A DNA stretch of 32,694 nucleotides from a virus: IMG/VR virus record IMGVR_UViG_3300026320_000019, positions 1 through 32,694 of that record, one strand, 5' to 3'. Shown here one piece after another: positions 26,956 through 32,694 of the stretch. The translations under genes were made by a program, and so were the position numbers. Under the pieces are notes generated by a model. The model ran no database searches, was not told where the DNA came from, and saw only the letters and a program-made list of their open reading frames with translations. The first letter of the stretch is position 1, and every line of letters starts with the position of its first letter.

Positions 26956-28207
26956 ATCCTATGTCCTGCAAGCCTTTATGCAAACTCCCTGGGCGATCCT
27001 GCCTAGTAAATTGGCTGAACTCGAAGAGATCATGGTCCGACATATCTCCGGCGAAAAGCTCGAAGCGGAAGAAATACAGGCGCGCATCCAGGGCGCAGCT
27101 GCGCGTCCGCAGAATCGCCAGGTGAACAGTGTCGCGGTGTTGCCACTCTTCGGGACCATCATCCCGCGTGCAGATTATTTTGAAGAATCTTCCGGCGCCA
27201 CTTCTGCGGAATCATTCGGCAAACAGTTTGCCAAATTATTGGCAGATCCATCGGTGGATGCGATCGTGATCGATGTCAACAGTCCGGGTGGGCAGGTGGG
27301 TGGTATCCAGGAAATATCTCAACAGATCTATGATGCGCGTGGTACGAAACCGATTATTGCGAGTGCCAATCAGTTGATGGCATCGGCGGCATATTGGGTT
27401 GGCACCGCTGCGGATGAGTTGGTAGTTACGCCCTCTGGAGAAGTTGGCTCGATCGGAGTCTTTGCCGTACATCAGGATATGAGTGCAGCACTTCAGGAGG
27501 CGGGACTGAAATTGTCCATCATCAGTGCGGGGAAATATAAGGTCGAAGGGAATCCATATGAACCACTCACCGAGGAAGCTCGTGGCGCAATTCAATCCAG
27601 CGTCAATGATTTCTATGATGCGTTTGTCAACGATATAGCTCGCAATCGGGGTGTGAGTCCGGATGCGGTCCGCAACGGTTTTGGCGAGGGGCGTGTGGTG
27701 AGTGCACGCCAGGCTGTGGATCTGGGGATGGCAGATCATATCGAGACATTGAACGAAACCATTAGTCGTTTATTCAGCGGGCAGGTGCCTGCTTCACAAT
27801 CCTCTGCCATGCAAGAGGCGCGGGCGCGCCTGGCGTTGGCAGAACAGAAAACCTATACAGGAGATTCAAATATGCTACGCAATTTACTCAAAGCCCGCGC
27901 GGATAAAGTCACGCGCGCGCAAGCATTGGCAGACAACGCGGATAAAGAGAACCGCGATTTCACTGAGGAAGAACGCGCTGAGTTTAATCAACTGCTCGAT
28001 GAGGTCGATGCATCTGATGTCCAGATCGAAAAGATGCAAGGCGAGCGCGAGCGGCTGCGCATTGCCGTAGACAAGAAGTTCGATGTCAACGAAGCGGTGA
28101 AGCCAAATGAGCAGAAGACCAACGCTATGAAGCGGGCGGAGTTCGACAAGCTCGATCCAGCTGTTCAGGCCGCCTTCATGCGCGGTGGCGGCAAACTCGA
28201 AGAGTAA
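26942..28207 (+). CDS. S49 (SppA-like) head maturation protease with C-terminal scaffold-like domain
   Basis: A 421-residue protein. Residues about 60-300 match S49 phage proteases: IVIDVNSPGGQVGG, the catalytic serine S148 in LMASAAYWVG, SGEVGSIGV, and the lysine in SAGKYKVEGNPYEPL (K198 or K200). The last 111 residues, MLRNLLKARADKVTRAQAL to the end, are helical and charged, like the delta/scaffold domain of HK97-type capsid proteins. Fusion of protease and scaffold recalls lambda C with nested Nu3. ATG 26942 is preferred because GGAG lies 7 nt upstream. It processes the prohead before DNA packaging. Confidence 0.85.
   Translation: MKPNKSYVLQAFMQTPWAILPSKLAELEEIMVRHISGEKLEAEEIQARIQGAAARPQNRQVNSVAVLPLFGTIIPRADYFEESSGATSAESFGKQFAKLLADPSVDAIVIDVNSPGGQVGGIQEISQQIYDARGTKPIIASANQLMASAAYWVGTAADELVVTPSGEVGSIGVFAVHQDMSAALQEAGLKLSIISAGKYKVEGNPYEPLTEEARGAIQSSVNDFYDAFVNDIARNRGVSPDAVRNGFGEGRVVSARQAVDLGMADHIETLNETISRLFSGQVPASQSSAMQEARARLALAEQKTYTGDSNMLRNLLKARADKVTRAQALADNADKENRDFTEEERAEFNQLLDEVDASDVQIEKMQGERERLRIAVDKKFDVNEAVKPNEQKTNAMKRAEFDKLDPAVQAAFMRGGGKLEE
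27859..28207 (+). promoter_or_regulatory. Internal ribosome site and in-frame start for a nested scaffold protein
   Basis: AGGAG (27859-27863) is 8 nt before an in-frame ATG (27872). Translation from there gives a 111-residue helical protein corresponding exactly to the scaffold-like domain. Several phages make excess scaffold from such a nested gene, so this is probably used. The site is as good as that of the coat gene. Confidence 0.65.
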
Positions 28208-28256
28208 TCGCTCTTCAAGACTCTATTGGATCAATCATCAACAAGGAACATATCTC

Positions 28257-29405
28257 ATGTCTAACACCCTTACCAATCTTATTCCCGATGCATATGCCGC
28301 ATTGGATGTTGTCTCACGCGAGCTGGTTGGATTCATTCCATCGGTAGCCCGCGATTCTTCCGCTGACCGTGTCGCGCTCGGCGCCACGCTGCGGATTGGA
28401 CAAACCCCACCGAATGCGGGAGGCACGAACATCACACCGGCGATGGCTTTCCCATCTGTCGCTGATCAAACGATCGGCAACAAATCCTTCACGATCACTA
28501 AGGCGCGAGCCTTCCCGTTTTCATGGAGTGGCAGCGAACAAAAAGCCATCAACACCGGTCCGGGCTTTCTGACGGTCAAACAGGACCAGATCGCGCAAGC
28601 CTTCCGCGCAGCCATCAACGAAATGGAAGTCGATATCGCCCTGGCTGCGAAAAATGGCGCATCGCGGGCATATGGCACGCCAGGCGCCACACCGTTTGCA
28701 TCATCCCTGATCGATCCCGCCAACGTCAAGAAGATTTTGGATGATAACGGTGCACCAGCATCTGACCGTCATTTGGAAATCGATACAACCGCAGGTGCGA
28801 AGTTGCGCACGCTGGCGCAGTTGACGAAAGCCAATGAAGCTGGCGGAGACCAATTGCTGCGCCAGGGCACGCTCTTGGATATTCATGGTTTTCAAATTCG
28901 CGAATCGGCGCAGGTGCAAAGTCACACCAAAGGCAGCGGCGCAACCTATCAACTGAATGGCGCGCACGCGGTGGGTGCTACCACGCTGGCAGTGGACACC
29001 GGTTCCGGGACCATTCTGGCTGGAGATACTATCACCATCGCCAATGGCACACCGGCAGATACCAACATCTACGTTGTCACCACGGCGCTAACAGGTGGCA
29101 ACGTGATCATCGCCGCACCTGGTCTGCGTTCTTCACACATCGACAACGATGCGGTGACAGTGGGCAATGCCTACACTGGCAACATTGCCCACAGCCGCAA
29201 CGCCATTCTGTTGGGCACTCGTTTGCCAGATGTACCAGAAGAGGGCGACCTGGCAATCGACCGCTATACGATCACCGATCCGGTCTCGGGTCTTTCGTTC
29301 GAACTGGCCATGTATCCCGGCTATCGCATGATCGTCTATCAGGTGCTCATTGTCTGGGGCGTGACGGTGATCAAGCCCGAGCATGTTGCGATCCTGTTCG
29401 GCTAA
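28257..29405 (+). CDS. Major capsid protein (P22 coat / gp5-like)
   Basis: A 382-residue protein. The N-terminus SNTLTNLIPDAYAALDVVSREL and following IPSVARDSS...GATLRIGQTPP match the P22 coat family. ARAFPFSWSGSEQKAI and MEVDIALAAKNGASRAYGT continue the fold. A beta-rich insertion of about 85 residues (GATYQLNGAH to VGNAYTGN) corresponds to the inserted (I) domain of P22-like coats, after which the fold resumes with NAILLGTRLPDVPEEGD. AAGGAA precedes the ATG at 28257; the earlier frame is the tail of the protease gene. P22-like coats normally need a separate scaffold, consistent with the nested product just upstream. Confidence 0.88.
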   Translation: MSNTLTNLIPDAYAALDVVSRELVGFIPSVARDSSADRVALGATLRIGQTPPNAGGTNITPAMAFPSVADQTIGNKSFTITKARAFPFSWSGSEQKAINTGPGFLTVKQDQIAQAFRAAINEMEVDIALAAKNGASRAYGTPGATPFASSLIDPANVKKILDDNGAPASDRHLEIDTTAGAKLRTLAQLTKANEAGGDQLLRQGTLLDIHGFQIRESAQVQSHTKGSGATYQLNGAHAVGATTLAVDTGSGTILAGDTITIANGTPADTNIYVVTTALTGGNVIIAAPGLRSSHIDNDAVTVGNAYTGNIAHSRNAILLGTRLPDVPEEGDLAIDRYTITDPVSGLSFELAMYPGYRMIVYQVLIVWGVTVIKPEHVAILFG

Positions 29406-29428
29406 TCTGTTTGTTTAGGAGCGAACCC

Positions 29429-29890
29429 ATGTCCAAAGTTAAGATGCAGAAAAGTGGCACAACGATCTCGGTCGCTGCCGCGGCGGTTGCTGAGCACATA
29501 GCCCTCGGCTGGTCGATCCAATCTGTTTCAAACGATCTGGCGAATGTTGATATCACGATCGGTGCGCAGGCAACTCATACGATCAACGTGTCGATCCAAC
29601 TGCAAGACGACAATGGTGTTGCCCTGGCAGAGTCCATGTCGATCCATGCCTATCTATCGGATGATAGTGCGGGTCTGGCTGTGACCGCCGCAGCACCCGA
29701 TGGGCACGTAGCGATCGGCACCGCCGGTGGCTGCATCCATTTGGTGACCGATAAGGCGTTTCTGTTCAATACCAACGCCGCGGGCCTGCTGGACGTGAAC
29801 GTGGTGAATTCCATTGCCGGGACATGGTATCTCGCTCTCGTATTCCCCAATGGCGAGCGCGTCGTTTCGGATGCGATCACGTTTGCATAA
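29429..29890 (+). CDS. Putative capsid decoration protein
   Basis: A 153-residue Ala/Val/Asp-rich, beta-type protein. The first 30 residues (MSKVKMQKSGTTISVAAAAV then HIALGW) resemble the start of the following gene's product. The remainder (NVSIQLQDDNGVALAES, then HLVTDKAFLFNTNAAG) reads like an Ig- or jelly-roll-type virion protein. AGGAG lies 8 nt before the ATG. It is located straight after the coat gene, the usual place for head decoration proteins. Function is inferred from position and composition. Confidence 0.6.
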   Translation: MSKVKMQKSGTTISVAAAAVAEHIALGWSIQSVSNDLANVDITIGAQATHTINVSIQLQDDNGVALAESMSIHAYLSDDSAGLAVTAAAPDGHVAIGTAGGCIHLVTDKAFLFNTNAAGLLDVNVVNSIAGTWYLALVFPNGERVVSDAITFA

Positions 29891-29921
29891 CGAAATGTAT
29901 TCTGTGGATAAGGAGTAAATC

Positions 29922-30179
29922 ATGGCTAAAGAAAAGTTTATCAAAATGTTCAAGCCTGGCGAAGAGCCGATTGAAGTCAATCCATCTGTGGTGGAGGATC
30001 ATAAGCGCCTCGGCTGGAAAGTTGTGGGCGAACCCCAAGAAGCCGCAGCAGGTGAGCCTGAAGCTGACACGACTCCAGAGTCAGAAGGTACTGAGACGGT
30101 AAAGGGCAAACGTACTGTACGCAAGCGAGTTGGAAAGAAAGGTCCATCCGCTGAAACTGAATCGGGAGAAGGCAAATAG
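29922..30179 (+). CDS. Small head-region protein with disordered tail
   Basis: An 85-residue protein. An ordered N-terminal 35 residues (KFIKMFKPGEEPIEVNPSVV then EDHKRLGWKVVGE) is followed by a low-complexity acidic then basic tail (EAAAGEPEAD..., KGKRTVRKRVGKKG). The N-terminal motif K-x-G-x-x-I-x-V-x-x-x-V-x-x-H-x-x-L-G-W also occurs at the start of the upstream decoration-like protein. Such proteins are common between coat and connector genes. Function unknown. AAGGAG precedes the ATG. Confidence 0.65.
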   Translation: MAKEKFIKMFKPGEEPIEVNPSVVEDHKRLGWKVVGEPQEAAAGEPEADTTPESEGTETVKGKRTVRKRVGKKGPSAETESGEGK

Positions 30180-30196
30180 ACCCGACCCCCACCCAG

Positions 30197-30240
30197 CCTC
30201 CCCCAAATGCACACAACGAACATGTGGCATTTAGGGGAGG
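30197..30240 (+). promoter_or_regulatory. Hairpin covering the ribosome site of the connector gene
   Basis: CCTCCCCCAAATGC (30197-30210) pairs with GCATTTAGGGGAGG (30227-30240) with one mismatch, extended by CACA/TGTG after a bulged A. The 3' arm contains the GGGGAGG part of the only ribosome site of the 30253 gene, so the stem should hold translation down until melted or bound. No T-run follows, so it is not a terminator. Confidence 0.55.
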
Positions 30241-30252
30241 AGAAAAACTCTC

Positions 30253-31296
30253 ATGACGATCAACTACGCTCAGCTCTTTTGCACCGTTGCCGATTTGGTG
30301 TCTGATAAACAATCACCAGGTCTTGATGAAGCGCGCATGTTCCAGGCGATCAAGGATGCATCTGATTATGTGCAGAAAGAGATCGGCTGGTTCCTGCCGG
30401 TGACCATGACGCGCCAATTGCAAGGATCGGGCACGCAGCGATTGTTTGTGCCACCCTTGCTATCGGTTACATCGGTGTTGAATTATGCGTTCATCGACAC
30501 GCCTGTGATATTGACCAATGATGATTACATGCTGCTGCCGAATAATGGATTCTGGGCGAATGGTCCCTACACGGAGATCGTGTTCAAGCCCAACCGGACG
30601 CGTGTCATCTGGTCAGATTATCCAAACGGCGTCCAGATCGCCGGAGGTTGGGGCAAATATGAACATAGCGGCGATACCGGTGCCACCGTGCAGGATGCGA
30701 GCGGACAAAGCTCCAGCCAGGTCACACTGTTGGTTTCTGATGGCGGCAAAATCTCACTCGGCATGGTGTTGAAGATCGGCGATGAGCAGGAATCCGTGAT
30801 CGGTTGGGAACCACCAACCACAGCCGTGACCGCGCTCAATGGTGCAGTGACCGCCTCCGATGAAGTCATCACCGTTGACAATGGCACGCTGGTGCACGTG
30901 GGTGAGATCGTGCGTGCGGAGTTTGAACAAATGAAAGTCCGCGACATCCGCGCGAATCAGTTATCGGTGACCCGTAGTTGGAATGGGACCGGCAAAGTGG
31001 CGCATGCCGACAATGTCACTTTAGATGTTTATCGAACCGTGAAGGTCGAGCGCGGCATGAATGGTACGACCGCTGCCATCCATGCGAAGGATACGGCCAT
31101 CTCACGCTATTTTGTACCCGATGATCTTCTGTTTCTCACTAAAGAGATCGCCACGCTGAGCGCGAATAAAGCGCAAGGCGGATACCAGGGACGCACGGGC
31201 AATGATCAAACCGGCGTGGTTTTTTATAACGATGCTTTCCCACAATTCGATATCCAGAAGATCAAAAATAATTATTACATTCCGAGGGTCCGATGA
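30253..31296 (+). CDS. Head-tail connector (gp6-like) with inserted beta domain
   Basis: A 347-residue protein. The N-terminus (ARMFQAIKDASDYVQKEIGW) is the helical signature of gp6-type adaptor proteins that join the portal to the tail. It is followed by LLSVTSVLNYAFID and GGWGKYEHSG. These adaptors are usually near 100-200 residues; here residues about 155-290 add a beta-rich segment (TLLVSDGGKISLGMVLKIGD and SDEVITVDNGTLVHVGEIV) that could be an Ig-like or barrel insertion. The C-terminus returns to a helical end. Translation is probably controlled by the hairpin at 30197. Confidence 0.7.
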   Translation: MTINYAQLFCTVADLVSDKQSPGLDEARMFQAIKDASDYVQKEIGWFLPVTMTRQLQGSGTQRLFVPPLLSVTSVLNYAFIDTPVILTNDDYMLLPNNGFWANGPYTEIVFKPNRTRVIWSDYPNGVQIAGGWGKYEHSGDTGATVQDASGQSSSQVTLLVSDGGKISLGMVLKIGDEQESVIGWEPPTTAVTALNGAVTASDEVITVDNGTLVHVGEIVRAEFEQMKVRDIRANQLSVTRSWNGTGKVAHADNVTLDVYRTVKVERGMNGTTAAIHAKDTAISRYFVPDDLLFLTKEIATLSANKAQGGYQGRTGNDQTGVVFYNDAFPQFDIQKIKNNYYIPRVR

Positions 31297-31511
31297 ACGA
31301 CTCTGACACCAAACCTGAAAACACCATTCCCATCACACTCTATGTGGAAAAAATAAACTTTCGCCCGGGCTTGGATCGGCGGAAGAAGGAGCATGTTGTG
31401 GATATAGAACTTACACCAGAAAATATGGTGTTGATTGTGAAAGAGATCCAAGCCCGGGACAATGTGCCAGGCTCGATGCGTATCCGGCTCTACGGAAAAT
31501 TGGTGCTCTAA
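31293..31511 (+). CDS. Small head-tail region protein, unknown
   Basis: A 72-residue protein (MNDSDTKPENTIPITLYVEK... MRIRLYGKLVL) with beta-strand character and a central helix (PENMVLIVKEIQARDN). It is unrecognised. It overlaps the connector gene (ATGA) and lies 1 bp before the neck gene, in the place where small adaptor genes are often found. Confidence 0.6.
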   Translation: MNDSDTKPENTIPITLYVEKINFRPGLDRRKKEHVVDIELTPENMVLIVKEIQARDNVPGSMRIRLYGKLVL

Positions 31512-31512
31512 A

Positions 31513-32055
31513 ATGATCAAAGTTGGAGTCCTGGCGCCGGATCTGGCGCGTCAGATCGAATTATTGCGAGCCTTCCCGGAGATCGTAACAAAACATTTTG
31601 GACCCACCATGAGACGGGATGTGAAAACTTTGGAAGAACGAATCCGTCCCACGATCCCTGTATTGAGCGGCAAGGCGCAACGGACCTTTGGTTCGAAGGT
31701 CACTGGCAAGGGTATCAATCTCACCGGAACAGTAGGCTGGTACAAGAAGGGTTCACCTGGGTATATCAACATTGTCGAGCATGGTGCGAAGCCGCATCCA
31801 CTCAATAAAGGTGTCTCGATTCGGCATAGCAACAAGCGGACCGCCCTCTTCAACGCCCACATCAGCAATCCCAACCGCATCAGCGTGGGCGGTGTGCATG
31901 TCAAGATCGGCGATCGTTGGGTGACCATGGAAGCCCACCCAGGCTTCAGCAAGCGTGGCTTTATGGCAGCTGGTTATTCAGCGATGGCTGGTTTGATCAA
32001 TGCCGATATGGCGCAGGCTAGTGAAGGCGTCGTGCAGGAGCTGGCGATCAAGTGA
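31513..32055 (+). CDS. Neck / head-completion protein (HK97 gp10-like)
   Basis: A 180-residue basic protein. The pattern of a helical N-terminus (FPEIVTKHFGPTMRRDVKTLEERI), then RPTIPVLSGKAQRTFGSKV, then YINIVEHGAKPH and a C-terminal helix fits the HK97 gp10/minor-tail family, which builds the neck between connector and tail. Start ATG 31513 follows the preceding stop by 1 bp, and the product runs into the next gene with a GTGA overlap. The assignment is moderate; the motif V-E-H-G-x-x-P-H is the most telling. Confidence 0.7.
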   Translation: MIKVGVLAPDLARQIELLRAFPEIVTKHFGPTMRRDVKTLEERIRPTIPVLSGKAQRTFGSKVTGKGINLTGTVGWYKKGSPGYINIVEHGAKPHPLNKGVSIRHSNKRTALFNAHISNPNRISVGGVHVKIGDRWVTMEAHPGFSKRGFMAAGYSAMAGLINADMAQASEGVVQELAIK

Positions 32056-32534
32056 CAATCTTAATGTCTTGGATCGATGAATTGGCGAAGATCTGGGAGT
32101 TCAGCGACGGAAGTTTTGGGACCGTGCGCTCCTACCGCCTGATCGAGAAAGCAGAATTCCCTGCATCCATCGATCCTTCTGACCTGGATCGCTCCCCGAT
32201 CGCGCTGACGGTACCCGCTTCACTCAAGCCTGAATATTCGTCGGGCGGGCCCTTGATCGCCTATTGGACGGGCGTCACTGAATTCCATGTGGCGCCAGAT
32301 GTTGATCATGGCCGCATACCAGCATTGATGCCCTGGTACGGCATGATCCTGAATGCTGCCGCGAGTCACATGAAGTTAAATAACACCGTTGAATTATTTC
32401 TGCTGGCAGACAGTGAAAATGCCATTGAAGGACCGATGGGTTTGAAATATGGCAGCGAGGCGGAACATTGGGGCTTCACGGTGCAATGGCAGGTGAAGCA
32501 ACATATCGAAGGTCAGATCACGATCAGTGCTTGA
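32052..32534 (+). CDS. Putative tail-completion / tail-terminator protein
   Basis: A 160-residue protein starting with GTG at 32052 (overlap GTGA) or ATG 32064. Helix DELAKIWEFSDG is followed by beta segments (YRLIEKAEFPASID, LIAYWTGVTEFHVAPD, HWGFTVQWQVKQ). The order connector, neck, tail terminator, tube is the rule in long-tailed phages, so a tail-terminator role is inferred from position; no sequence signature confirms it. The stop is followed by a REP-like TCAGCTGTCAGC repeat, also seen near 6002. Confidence 0.55.
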   Translation: MTILMSWIDELAKIWEFSDGSFGTVRSYRLIEKAEFPASIDPSDLDRSPIALTVPASLKPEYSSGGPLIAYWTGVTEFHVAPDVDHGRIPALMPWYGMILNAAASHMKLNNTVELFLLADSENAIEGPMGLKYGSEAEHWGFTVQWQVKQHIEGQITISA

Positions 32535-32573
32535 TAGCTATCAGCTGTCAGCAATCAGCGAAAGAGGTGATGT

Positions 32574-32694
32574 ATGAAATATAAATATATCGGTGATGGT
32601 GCGGGCGTACCTGGTCTGCCGCATGAGATCACAGACGAAGAAGCGCAGGCGCAGGGGCTTAGTGATTTATTGATGGCAGCCGTTGCGAATGGCA
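32574..32694 (+). CDS. Truncated small tail-region gene (runs off the window)
   Basis: An open frame from ATG 32574 with GAGGTGAT just upstream, beginning MKYKYIGDGAGVPGLPHEI and continuing acidic to the right edge (at least 40 residues). This is the start of a short protein often seen between neck and tail genes, which carries a membrane-independent beta motif (Y-I-G-D-G-x-x-x-x-G-x-P). The 3' end is outside the window. Confidence 0.55.
   Translation, partial: MKYKYIGDGAGVPGLPHEITDEEAQAQGLSDLLMAAVANG

Overview
The window is one continuous stretch of a temperate, tailed double-stranded DNA phage (Caudoviricetes type). No host chromosomal genes are recognisable. It carries terminase, portal, a head protease with scaffold, a P22-like coat protein, head-tail joining genes, tail fibres, a GH25 endolysin and a tyrosine integrase. 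The host cannot be fixed from sequence alone. The moderate GC content, canonical sigma70-type promoters, strong AGGAG ribosome sites and REP-like palindromes embedded in genes fit an environmental Gram-negative or Chloroflexota-like bacterium, but this is a weak inference.

Layout. (1) 1-5432, plus strand: the end of the late region, with a Cys-rich protein, three tail-fibre or adhesin-like proteins, a large GH25/phosphodiester-glycosidase lysin and one unknown. (2) 5443-8926, an accessory region: a small gene inside 16-bp inverted repeats; then a leftward block with HicB, HicA, a DUF6941 protein, a DUF2513 protein, a two-helix membrane peptide and a stand-alone HsdR-N-like nuclease; then a rightward ribbon-helix-helix regulator. 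(3) 9018-10018: a probable attP containing the 3' half of tRNA-Gly(CCC), next to the integrase. Phage genes lie on both sides of this site, so the sequence represents the circular, packaged or permuted phage genome rather than an integrated prophage. (4) 10376-18675: the early region, with many small unknown genes, a membrane protein, a replication-initiator-like protein whose gene contains a nested repeat/palindrome structure resembling an origin, an SH3 protein and a HerA-like ATPase. (5) 18671-22974: a holin-like protein, an HNH endonuclease, small and large terminase and small genes. (6) 22971-24238: a leftward Dam-type methylase bracketed by repeats. (7) 24270-32694: small membrane proteins, portal, S49 protease/scaffold, coat, decoration and connector genes, running off the right edge.

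The most striking non-coding structures are as follows. A 19-bp dyad (GYAG-N10-CTRC) occurs 12 times and only around two leftward cassettes (HicBA-DUF6941 and the methylase), six of the copies in one helically phased array. A 67-nt two-hairpin RNA leader occurs twice, each time just downstream of a TATAAT -10 box and with a compensatory base-pair change. An in-gene symmetrical repeat structure sits in the putative initiator. GATC is strongly over-represented in the core phage genes (26 sites in terL by hand count) but not in the HicBA/DUF2513 block, which suggests separate ancestry for that block.

Likely working order: the integrase and attP set lysogeny; early genes are transcribed rightward from about 10.2 kb; the initiator and HerA-like ATPase serve replication or DNA processing; the promoters at 18.67 and 24.27 kb with structured leaders drive packaging and morphogenesis; the circular map then continues into tails, fibres and lysis at the left end of the window.
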